Assembly (NCBI RefSeq): GCF_025860405.1 | Contig: NZ_CP063785.1 | Span: 1,922,001 to 1,986,000, forward strand | Origin: Tolypothrix sp. PCC 7712 | GTDB taxonomy: Bacteria; Cyanobacteriota; Cyanobacteriia; Cyanobacteriales; Nostocaceae | Length of the DNA stretch: 64,000 nucleotides | Direction: 5' to 3' | Part shown: piece by piece, positions 55,616 to 63,486 of the stretch | Position numbering within the stretch: position 1 is the first letter of the stretch | How the letters are laid out: each line of letters starts with the position of its first letter | Notes under the pieces: model-generated | Told to the model about the DNA's origin: nothing | Databases searched by the model: none | Seen by the model: the letters and a program-made list of their open reading frames with translations, nothing else | Program-made: the position numbers and the translations under genes

Positions 55616-57472
55616 CTAAAATGGTTGCGTATAGATAATAGAAAAATAAAGTCCGTTTTCTTGCCAAGTATTTTTATTCGCAATATTAATTCCCAGAGGA
55701 ATACCCCAATCTAAACGCGCAGTTAAATTACTTTGTTGCCATAATAACCCAATGCCAGTTGATGCTATAGTATCGGGATTTAGAGTAGTTCTCCCTGGTT
55801 GGTAAATATTCCAAGCTGTACCAAAATCTAAAAATGGCGTAACCTGTAATAATCCATTTACCTGTGGAACTCTCAGCACCGGATAGCGTAATTCCGCAGT
55901 GGCGACAAAGCCATTATCAGCTAATATTTGGTCTTGACGATAACCGCGCACAGTCGCAACCCCTCCCAAACCAATTTGTTCAGAAGCTAATAATGGCCTA
56001 TCAGCTAATTGCAAATCTCCACGGATTAAAAATAGCGTTTCCGGTGCTAACAACCGCACCCATTGCGCCTGTCCTCTCCAGGTAAAAAATCGCCCATCTG
56101 GTGGATCTTCATTAATTGTCGTACCTAAAGCATCAATACCAAAACTAAATTGAGAACGCGCCGCAAATACTTGTTCACTACTACGCTGAGTCCAATCTTG
56201 AAATAATCTTAATATAGTTACTTTTGTCTGACCATTGGTATCAGCACCCGATGAGGGAAAAGGAAGCCTTTCGCCTAATTGTGACTCCAAAAAACCAACA
56301 TCACTTTCTCGATGAGTTGCACTAATTCCAACTGCAAATTCAGTGCTGGGAGTTTGGATTAATGGTTGGCGGAAACTGATACCATACTCCTGGGAAGTTC
56401 CTTCAATATCTAAAAAATCAAAAGGGTCTTCAATGACATTACTAGATGCATAGCTATAATTAAACTGCAAAGTCCCATTGCGGGGATTAATCGGCAATTT
56501 ATAACTCACATCTACACTATTACTACCATCAGTATTGGCATATCCAATACTTAACCCATCACCCAATCCCAAAAGATTGGCTTGATTAAGTTGAATTTGG
56601 CGCTGAAAACTCCCGATACCAGGAGTGCGGTTATTATCTAAACTAACTTGTGCGCTAAATGTTTTTGCTTCCGCGACTTTTACCGCTAACACCGAAGCAC
56701 CAGGATTCACCCCATTCCCCAGTTCCGCAGAGACATTTTTAATTAGTGGATCTAACTGTAATAATTGCAAAGCTTGCAGCAACTTCTTTAAATTTAACGG
56801 CTTATTTGTTGCTAAAGCTAAACGACTGCTCACATAATTAGGATTCAGCCGTTTTGTCCCTTGAACATCAATACTTTCTAAACTACCTTCTACAACTTGA
56901 ATTTTAACTACCCCACCCGCCGCTTTAAAAGTTTGGTCGGCGGGAATGTACGCACCAGAGTTAACATAACAAGGTAAATCGGTGTTTTTATATTCAGCTT
57001 GACAACCTTTAGTATAGAGTTGCGTAACTTTATCAGCTACCTCTAATAATTGAGCAAAGGTGATAGGTTTATTGATAAATTCTTGAGTAACTGCGTTTAA
57101 TTCTTTTGGACTAAATACAGTACTCCCAACCACATCAAACCCCGTTACCAGAATTGTCCCCGCTAAATCTTGAGGAATCGTCTCCGGCGTGGTTATATTA
57201 GTAGATGGAGACTTTAATAATTCTTCAAAATTTGGTAGCTGTGGTAATGTTGGCGTTGTTGGCGTAGGTTGTTCTAATTGCCGGTCAATATCTTGTATAG
57301 GTGGTTCAGTAGCAGTTTGCGCTAATGATTTAGAAGCAAATAACCCGATAATTAAAAAGCTAAATATCAGCCAACCCCTACCCAAATTCCCAACTTTCTT
57401 TCTCTGTGGACTCTGCATCCTCCGTGGTGCGTTAATTTTTAAATCTCTTTTAATATTAGATAATCCATACAT
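55616..57472 (-). CDS. ShlB/FhaC-type outer-membrane transporter (TpsB)
   Basis: 618 residues with a signal peptide (WLIFSFLIIGLFASKSLAQ); the ATG at 57472 or the next at 57418 may be the start. A Pro/Gln linker is followed by two POTRA domains (about 105-270; TILVTGFDVVGSTVFSPKEL, and YVSSRLALATNKPLNLKKLL) and a C-terminal 16-strand beta-barrel (about 270-618) with the VRGYRQDQILADNG loop-6 motif. TpsB proteins secrete a TpsA exoprotein. Here no TpsA (no filamentous haemagglutinin N-terminal) is adjacent; the only neighbour is the CHAT protein. The ~530-bp upstream region should hold the promoter. Confidence 0.93.
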   Translation of the reverse strand: MYGLSNIKRDLKINAPRRMQSPQRKKVGNLGRGWLIFSFLIIGLFASKSLAQTATEPPIQDIDRQLEQPTPTTPTLPQLPNFEELLKSPSTNITTPETIPQDLAGTILVTGFDVVGSTVFSPKELNAVTQEFINKPITFAQLLEVADKVTQLYTKGCQAEYKNTDLPCYVNSGAYIPADQTFKAAGGVVKIQVVEGSLESIDVQGTKRLNPNYVSSRLALATNKPLNLKKLLQALQLLQLDPLIKNVSAELGNGVNPGASVLAVKVAEAKTFSAQVSLDNNRTPGIGSFQRQIQLNQANLLGLGDGLSIGYANTDGSNSVDVSYKLPINPRNGTLQFNYSYASSNVIEDPFDFLDIEGTSQEYGISFRQPLIQTPSTEFAVGISATHRESDVGFLESQLGERLPFPSSGADTNGQTKVTILRLFQDWTQRSSEQVFAARSQFSFGIDALGTTINEDPPDGRFFTWRGQAQWVRLLAPETLFLIRGDLQLADRPLLASEQIGLGGVATVRGYRQDQILADNGFVATAELRYPVLRVPQVNGLLQVTPFLDFGTAWNIYQPGRTTLNPDTIASTGIGLLWQQSNLTARLDWGIPLGINIANKNTWQENGLYFSIIYTQPF

Positions 57473-58002
57473 ATAAATATTTAGCTTTTTAATTCATGCT
57501 TTTGACTAACTAGATAACACCAGAAATCATTTCACGCCGGGAACAAAGACTTAATTTGTGCTGGAAACAATTTGTTTTTAACAGCACATCTGGAGAAATG
57601 CAGACAGTACAGAGAAAACCCCAGTACATCAAAGACTAACAATACTTCGCTACTGACGCTAAATACCGCAGTAATTATAGAAATAATTAATACACCATGC
57701 CTTTTAAGCTTGGGTGAGATTGTAGTATAACTGCAACTCAGCTATTATGTCGTGTGAGGCAGTTGACAAATATCTTTACATAGTTAATTACTGCGTATAA
57801 TTGCGTAATTTACCCACACCTACGCATAATAGAAAAGTCAATAATTAGTATTACTGGGTGCGATTTATACGGATATACTGCGTCTACACAGCCAATACAG
57901 TTCGGTTAAGGGGGAAAGGGAAAAGGGGAAAAGGAAAAGGGGAAAAGGATTGAATTCACCCTTACCCTTTTCCCATTACCCTTTTCCCAAATCACGAGGG
58001 AG
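57473..58002. other. Intergenic region with G/A-rich repeat, no gene
   Basis: Includes the dispersed inverted repeat TTCGGTTAAGG (57901-57911) ... TATCCGAACCG (58015-58025), as described for 51750. The promoter for the TpsB gene probably lies at 57480-57700. Confidence 0.6.
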
Positions 58003-58335
58003 ATGCAAAATACTTATCCGAACCGTATTGGTTACACAGCTTGCGATCGCTCATCCATAGAGAACATTGGTTCCTTCACAACCAACCTGATCGGGTTGTC
58101 TATCAACGAGCGCTCATCCATAGAGAACATCGGTTCGTTCACAACCAACCTGATCGGGTTGTCTATCAACGAGCGCTCATCCATAGAGAACATCGGTTCG
58201 TTCACAACCAACCTGATCGGGTTGTCTATCAATGAGCGCTCCTTCGTTCACAACCAGATCTCCTTCACGCACAACCAGCTCTCCTTGGTAACCAACCTCG
58301 TCAATTTCTCCACTAACCAGCTCTCAATATATTGA
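58003..58335 (+). CDS. Short ORF made of seven-residue repeats
   Basis: 110 codons from ATG 58003. After ~16 residues the sequence is a string of 7-residue units with Asn at position 4: SIENIGS, FTTNLIG, LSINERS, repeated three times as 63-bp DNA units (58048-58110, 58111-58173, 58174-58236), then more divergent units FVHNQIS, FTHNQLS, LVTNLVN and FSTNQLS. The divergent units keep the 21-bp/7-residue phase and the Asn, which argues for selection on a protein or on a DNA repeat of 21 bp. Other frames and the opposite strand are also open through the 63-bp units. RBS is poor. No family recognised. Confidence 0.4.
   Translation: MQNTYPNRIGYTACDRSSIENIGSFTTNLIGLSINERSSIENIGSFTTNLIGLSINERSSIENIGSFTTNLIGLSINERSFVHNQISFTHNQLSLVTNLVNFSTNQLSIY
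58048..58236. repeat. Three tandem 63-bp repeats
   Basis: Three units with a few base differences, starting CGCTCATCCATAGAGAACAT. Each contains a hairpin CAACCTGATCGGGTTG. Period 63 = 3 x 21 bp. It lies between the TpsB gene and the CRISPR array. Confidence 0.93.
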
Positions 58336-58654
58336 TGTTTGAGCCTTCCTAATGCATTAGCTGTGGTGCTAAGGTTGGATATATGGGCAGAAAATCAGCC
58401 CGCGACGATACTATTTTCTTGGCAGAATGCGCGGATGGGTAGGTGTCAAAAAGGCAATCTCACCAAAAACAGCTAAAACTATTTATACGTAAGGCTTCCA
58501 CTGATTCATGGCTGTTCAATCACCCGCGCGCTTTACAGAGATTGACTTTCAGCCATTTTGCGTTTGCTGTTTCATTATTGCTTATGTTATTATGGCACTG
58601 TCCGCGAAACAGAACCTTGAAAACTATATATACATCGGCTTTGGGAGTTCCGCC
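58336..58654 (+). promoter_or_regulatory. Probable CRISPR leader
   Basis: Lies on the 5' side of the first repeat when repeats are read with the conserved ATTGAAAC end at 3', the usual leader side. The final 160 bp hold T-rich segments and no credible gene (an 81-codon GTG frame at 58443 runs into the first repeat). Leader assignment is an inference from repeat orientation. Confidence 0.5.
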
Positions 58655-60238
58655 GTTGAAATTTCTCTTAATCCCTATTAGGGATTGAAACATTATAAAA
58701 TGAAACTTTACTGAAATTTCTAGCGGTTGAAATTTCTCTTAATCCCTATTAGGGATTGAAACGCAATGCAGATGTGCAATGAAATAATGAATGCTGTTGA
58801 AATTTCTCTTAATCCCTATTAGGGATTGAAACTAATTGCTGCTCAATTGGCTTTTTGCTATTTATCCAGGTTGAAATTTCTCTTAATCCCTATTAGGGAT
58901 TGAAACCGTACTCATCACCAGGGAATGGGGCGGTATCGCCTGTTGAAATTTCTCTTAATCCCTATTAGGGATTGAAACAACATATCGCCCCCCATCAGCG
59001 GCCAATCTGCTAGTTGAAATTTCTCTTAATCCCTATTAGGGATTGAAACAGAACAATTTTATAAAATCTATGACCTCAAAGAAGTTGAAATTTCTCTTAA
59101 TCCCTATTAGGGATTGAAACATTAATTCATGTCCATATCCCGACGACTCATAAAAGTTGAAATTTCTCTTAATCCCTATTACTCACCATTCGCGTAATCC
59201 AAATCGGAAATAATTAATTCCCAAAAAACCATGAAATTCCTACTATATATAGCTTTGGTTTTGGTAATCAGAATAGAAAGCTTACACTTACCCGATTTCC
59301 CTCAAAGATTTCAGTAGGAATCTGAATGTATCGGTGCGATCGCACCGTCATCGCACTGTGAACTAACCACGCCTCTAAAGGGTATATGGATAAAAGTTTG
59401 ATGCGATTAATCCTTTTGTTGTAAGCCTTTTAACCATTTTGATGAATTCTTTATTTTCAGAATCGATTACGCGAACGATGAGCTATTAGGGATTGAAACG
59501 AACAAATGGAATTATCGCCAGTCAAACTGTATCGTTGAAATTTCTCTTAATCCCTATTAGGGATTGAAACCATCAGCCAAATAACTAAACTCGCTAGCAT
59601 CCATGTTGAAATTTCTCTTAATCCCTATTAGGGATTGAAACAACCAGTCCGTCTACCAGGGAGGAATACTATAAAGAAGTTGAAATTTCTCTTAATCCCT
59701 ATTAGGGATTGAAACTTATTGATAGCAGAAGGAGACCCCAATCTTCCATTTGTGGTTGAAATTTCTCTTAATCCCTATTAGGGATTGAAACAATAGTAAT
59801 GCCGATAGGCAGGGGTTGACATTCTACAAGTTGAAATTTCTCTTAATCCCTATTAGGGATTGAAACATTACACCATCGGGAATGCTCCAGGTTCTCAGCA
59901 GTTGAAATTTCTCTTAATCCCTATTAGGGATTGAAACAAGCAATCGGGTAATGTACGGAGCGCCAACGGGAAGCGGCGTTGAAATTTCTCTTAATCCCTA
60001 TTAGGGATTGAAACTTCAATACTCTAACTCTATCCCCCCAACAATTATGTTGAAATTTCTCTTAATCCCTATTAGGGATTGAAACAAGACTACGACGGAT
60101 AAGCAGCAAGGTTAATACTGTTGAAATTTCTCTTAATCCCTATTAGGGATTGAAACAAGTATTAGCCGCATTAGCGGAAGTAGTAACGATAGTGGCAAGA
60201 GGTTGAAATTTCTCTTAATCCCTATTAGGGATTGAAAC
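58655..60238 (+). CRISPR. CRISPR array, 18 repeats (one split), 17 spacers
   Basis: 37-bp repeat starting GTTGAAATTTCTCTT, with palindromic centre AATCCCTATTAGGGATT and end GGGATTGAAAC. Repeat starts: 58655, 58726, 58796, 58870, 58942, 59013, 59084, 59156 (split), 59534, 59605, 59679, 59755, 59830, 59901, 59978, 60049, 60120, 60202. Spacers are 33-45 bp, mostly 34. Intact repeats are identical as far as I checked. The ATTGAAAC 3' end is the usual crRNA 5' handle of cyanobacterial type I-D/III systems, but the type cannot be fixed without cas genes, which are not in this window. No spacer was seen to match elsewhere in the window. Confidence 0.98.
59182..59482. mobile_element. ~301-bp MITE-like insertion inside a CRISPR repeat
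   Basis: The eighth repeat is cut after its base 26 (59181) and resumes at 59483. The 6 bp CTATTA is present on both sides (59176-59181 and 59483-59488), i.e. a target-site duplication. The inserted DNA begins CTCACCATTCGCGTAATCC and ends CGATTACGCGAACGATGAG; the end reverse-complemented is CTCATCGTTCGCGTAATCG, so the two ends are 19-bp inverted repeats with three mismatches. There is no ORF worth naming, so it is non-autonomous and must rely on a transposase elsewhere. Confidence 0.85.
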
Positions 60239-60642
60239 TGCCAAAATCGGAACGGGCATCAATAAAGTCTTTGTAGGGGCACGGCATCCACAATCTTTTG
60301 GTATATCAAATTATCTCTTACCCTTTCACCTTTTCCCCTAACTAAATTCCCAGTTGAAAATCCTTAACCGAGCAGTATTGCCTCGCGCCCTCATCCCCTA
60401 ACCCCTTCTCCCGCAGGAGAAGGGGAACTAAATCTCTTGCTCCCATCTCCCCGTGGGAGAGGGGCTGGGGGTGAGGGCGAAACCTTGCACAAGAGCGGGT
60501 TTCACGTTAATTTGACACCACTGGGGCAATGCCTTGCCCCTACAATCTGTCGCCTTCTTTTGTCAAATTGGTATAAGATTTCTCTTCTCTATGCTTTGGC
60601 TTTGAGGGTAGATGATTTTATCAACTCATCTACTCACCCACT
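60239..60642. repeat. Array end and dispersed repeats, including MITE-like copy C
   Basis: After the last repeat, ~34 bp (60239-60272) of spacer-like sequence run into GTAGGGGCACGGCATC (60273), the dispersed repeat also found at 52610. Then CCTTAACCGAGCAGTATTG (60362-60380) and a degenerate inverted copy of the 185-bp MITE-like element (about 60384-60520, ending TTTGACACCA), closed by GGCAATGCCTTGCCCCTAC. No gene. Confidence 0.75.
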
Positions 60643-61056
60643 TTAAACCTTTGACTCAACTACTTGTTGCACTCCATTTAATTGCTGAGGCAAACTCCAG
60701 TCAGGACGCAAGTTAGCCGCATGACGTAAATATATGTGGTAAATTGGCGCGGAAGTTGGCAGGTAAACGTGGATTAAAAAGCGGATACAGCGCTGTAAAC
60801 TGCCTTCAACGTGCATTTGTTGCACATCCAACATAGCGACACCATCCCAACCTGGACGTGTTCTTGCGATCGCAGCTGGAAAAATCGCATCCAAATCCCG
60901 CGTCACAGAAAACGTTACGCTAATCATATCCTTTGGCTGGAGATGATTCCGTTGTTCCAGTTCATCTAATAATTCTGTTACCGCTTCTCGAATCGCCTCA
61001 GTAGTATTTTCTGAAACCGTTATCGCTCCACGAATAGCCTTCATTTGCCACTCCAC
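60643..61056 (-). CDS. aroH: Chorismate mutase, AroH type
   Basis: 137 residues from GTG 61054-61056, chosen because AAGGAGG lies 7 bases upstream; a TTG at 61062 and an ATG at 61044 are alternatives. Trimeric AroH class: MKAIRGAITVSENTTEAI with the substrate Arg, LQPKDMISVTFSVTRDLDAI, and the GWDGVAMLDVQQMHVEGSLQ block; Arg in RCIRFLIHVY is in the active site. It converts chorismate to prephenate for Phe and Tyr synthesis. Convergent repeats separate it from the CRISPR region. Confidence 0.95.
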   Translation of the reverse strand: MEWQMKAIRGAITVSENTTEAIREAVTELLDELEQRNHLQPKDMISVTFSVTRDLDAIFPAAIARTRPGWDGVAMLDVQQMHVEGSLQRCIRFLIHVYLPTSAPIYHIYLRHAANLRPDWSLPQQLNGVQQVVESKV

Positions 61057-61069
61057 GCCCAATCCTCCT

Positions 61070-61283
61070 TAATTAGTCAGTTGTCAATTGTCATTGGGGA
61101 AGGGGGAAGGGGGAAGGGGTAATGAGTAATGAGTAATGAGTAATGAGTAATGAGTAATGGGGTGTTTGGTTTTGGTAATTTCTCCTCATCTCCCTCATCC
61201 TCCTCATCCCCCTCATCTCCCTCATCCCCCTCATCTCCCTCATCCCCCTCATCCCCCTCATCCTCCTCATCTCCCTCATCTCC
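61070..61283. repeat. STRR arrays between aroH and sppA
   Basis: GTAATGA units (61119-61158) followed by about ten CTCATC(C/T)CC units (61183-61283). ORFs reading through (e.g. 61077-61316) are low-complexity and rejected. Confidence 0.9.
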
Positions 61284-61297
61284 CCAATCCCCAATCC

Positions 61298-62119
61298 CTA
61301 CGGCCGATACAACCACAGGGGTAAACCACTGGTAGACATTTCAAATTCCAACCAGTCAATACCTGCGCCAATACTTGATGAAGCTTGGCGACTTCCTGGG
61401 AGTAAGCGACTCAGCAGGGGTTTACGTTCTTCTAGAGTGAAACATTGTGTTTTTTCTGGATCGAGTCCGACTAGTTCTGCTGTCCAACGACGTGCATCTT
61501 CCTCTGTTCCCAGACGATCTACTACACCTAACTCTAAGGCTTGCTGTCCGGTGAATATCCGCCCATCGGCAAAACTTCTCACAGTTTCTACCGCTAAAGA
61601 ACGACCTTCAGCTACGGTTTGCACAAACTGCTGATAACTAACGTCAATCAATTCTTGTAGAATACCTTGTTCCGGTTCCGTCAGTTCCCGGTCAAATGCC
61701 AAAATATCTTTGTAAGGGCCGGATTTAATGACTTTAAAGGAAACACCGATTTTATCTAACAAGCGTTCTAAGTTATTGCCTCGCAAAATTACACCAATGC
61801 TACCCGTGATTGTACCCGGGTTAGCCATGATATACTCGGCTCCCATGCCAATGTAGACACCGCCAGAAGCCGAAATATTACCAAAACTGGCAACAATTTT
61901 TATCTTCTCCCGCAAACGTTTGAGGGCACTGTAAATTTCTTGAGAATCTCCCACAGTACCGCCAGGGCTATCAATCCGCAGCAGCAACGCCGGAAACTTT
62001 TTTTCCTCTACAGTTTTCAGTGCTTCCAGAACACGTTTACGAGTTCCACCAGAAATCGCACCATTAATTTCAATCCGCGCTATTTGTTTACTCAACCTGG
62101 GCTTAAAAGGCCAAACCAT
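61298..62119 (-). CDS. sppA: Signal peptide peptidase SppA, short form
   Basis: 273 residues, half-size SppA of the S49 family. The catalytic Ser lies in GTITGSIGVILRGNNL, and the Lys in VIKSGPYKDILAFDREL (short SppA uses Ser in the first and Lys in the second region). Other motifs: LLLRIDSPGGTVGDSQEIYS and FGNISASGGVYIGMGAEYIM. There is no N-terminal membrane segment in view, unlike E. coli SppA, so it may be cytoplasmic or peripherally bound. It degrades cleaved signal peptides and, in cyanobacteria, a paralogue takes part in phycobilisome/high-light adaptation. A start at 62119 is preferred. Confidence 0.94.
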   Translation of the reverse strand: MVWPFKPRLSKQIARIEINGAISGGTRKRVLEALKTVEEKKFPALLLRIDSPGGTVGDSQEIYSALKRLREKIKIVASFGNISASGGVYIGMGAEYIMANPGTITGSIGVILRGNNLERLLDKIGVSFKVIKSGPYKDILAFDRELTEPEQGILQELIDVSYQQFVQTVAEGRSLAVETVRSFADGRIFTGQQALELGVVDRLGTEEDARRWTAELVGLDPEKTQCFTLEERKPLLSRLLPGSRQASSSIGAGIDWLEFEMSTSGLPLWLYRP

Positions 62120-62629
62120 AATCAGTCATTAAATCTCGTAATACACCCAATATAGAATGCCCAGTGGTCAGACGACCCGCTTTTATCAGCATCAAACAAT
62201 GCACAGGTACTATCCTTCACCAAACATTAAGGAAATTTTTAGATTGAAATAGCTATTTATCTGATATTTTCATCTTTATTCAGCTGGCAAAAACTAAGAA
62301 TCTAAAAAATCAATAACCTAAATTGGGTGTGTAGCACAATTGCCACAAACACTTAACCTGGTTTTAACTTTAGTATAAATAAGAGTGCCTAAGTTGCAGA
62401 AACGTGATGATTCGCCCGGTTACAGAGACGCGATGAATCGCGTCTGTACAAGAGTCAAAAGTTATTCCCTCTGCCTCCTGCTTTTTGCCCCCTGCCTTCT
62501 GCCTTAATTAATAAAATTTCCAGAATGCCCATCCAGAGCTAGTTGAGGATAAGCATCCTCTAATTATGAAATATAAATACTTATAGATTGGTCAGCCAAT
62601 CAAAACTTGAATATGCTGATGCACTCAAC
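62120..62629. other. Intergenic region with dispersed palindrome, no gene
   Basis: About 510 bp. Perfect palindrome-like TACAGAGACGCGATG / CATCGCGTCTGTACA type sequence at 62421-62450 (dispersed family seen also at 1146 and 38717), followed by C/T-rich repeats (GCCTCCTGC). No gene. Confidence 0.65.
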
Positions 62630-62926
62630 TTAGGAATCAATGCGGAGAATTTGACACCGATAATAAGCGTAGATGTCAAACAGCGCTCCCACAAAACTAC
62701 AAGTTAAACTAATAACAAATAAGCCCCGCAGAGGAGTACCACTGCCAAAGGTAGCGAGAAAATGTATAATTTGTTGAGCGATCGCTTCATTGATGCCTTG
62801 TAACCCTGGGATATGACCCAACAGAGATACCACCAGCAAGAAGCCACCAACTAAAAGCATGGGTAGGGAAAAACTAAAGACAATCGTAAGTAGCAGGGAA
62901 CGGAGAAAGTTAGTAAACACAGTCAT
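62630..62926 (-). CDS. Small conserved membrane protein
   Basis: 98 residues with about three hydrophobic segments: LRSLLLTIVFSFSLPMLLVG, GGFLLVVSLLGHI and GLFVISLTCSFVGALFDIYA. ATG 62924-62926. The amphipathic loop LQGINEAIAQQIIHFLATFG lies between spans. It looks like a cyanobacterial conserved membrane protein of unknown function. Divergent from the MlaE-type gene across a ~560-bp repeat-rich gap. Confidence 0.72.
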   Translation of the reverse strand: MTVFTNFLRSLLLTIVFSFSLPMLLVGGFLLVVSLLGHIPGLQGINEAIAQQIIHFLATFGSGTPLRGLFVISLTCSFVGALFDIYAYYRCQILRIDS

Positions 62927-63204
62927 TGAAACGACACTCCGCGGTTAGGGTAGACAATAGCGATAAAAGCTGCAATGTCATCTTCTACAATACGAGCGAT
63001 CGCCCCTCAGCAACCAAGATGTCAAAAATCTTAAGTTTTCATTAAAAAAAAGTGCTATCTCACAGATGAGTTTGGTTCAGCGCAAATAGGCTATGAAGCG
63101 AGCAAAACCATTGTCATATATAGATTTTAGTTTATAGTTATCATCAAAACGCAATTCCAGCTTGCTCAAAAAGCCCTTAACTTTATGAGACGAGCTTTAA
63201 AGTA

Positions 63205-63410
63205 AGTTAATGTTTGGCATGGGGCATTGGGCATTGGGCATTGGGCATTGGGGAGATGAGGGAGATGAGGGAGATGAGGGAGATGAGGGAGATGAGGGAG
63301 ATGAGGGAGATGAGGGAGATGAGGGAGATGAGGAGAAATTACCAACACCCAATTACTCATTACTCATTCCCCATGCCCCATGCCCCATGCCCCATGCCCC
63401 ATCCCCAAAC
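63205..63410. repeat. STRR arrays (GGGCATT and GAGATGAGG)
   Basis: GGCATTGG units (63218-63251) are followed by about nine GAGATGAGG units (63252-63332), then CCATGCCC units (63370-63402). ORFs through these on both strands are low-complexity artefacts. Confidence 0.93.
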
Positions 63411-63486
63411 TTTTTCCATTTACCAATTCCCTCAAGGCGTTTAGTTTCGCTATTCTTAAGGCAGTTACCGAGTTAGCTACAAAACA

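Noticed and set aside
58032..58232. Minus-strand and alternative-frame ORFs through the 63-bp repeats
   Set aside because: Open only because the repeat length is a multiple of three; the downstream divergent units keep the heptad pattern only in the plus frame starting at 58003.
58443..58688. 81-codon ORF running into the first CRISPR repeat
   Set aside because: Lies in the putative leader and ends inside a repeat; no RBS; treated as non-coding.
61077..61316. Low-complexity ORFs between aroH and sppA, and similar ones at 63166-63476
   Set aside because: They consist of STRR translations such as (GDE)n, (REM)n or (HLP)n.
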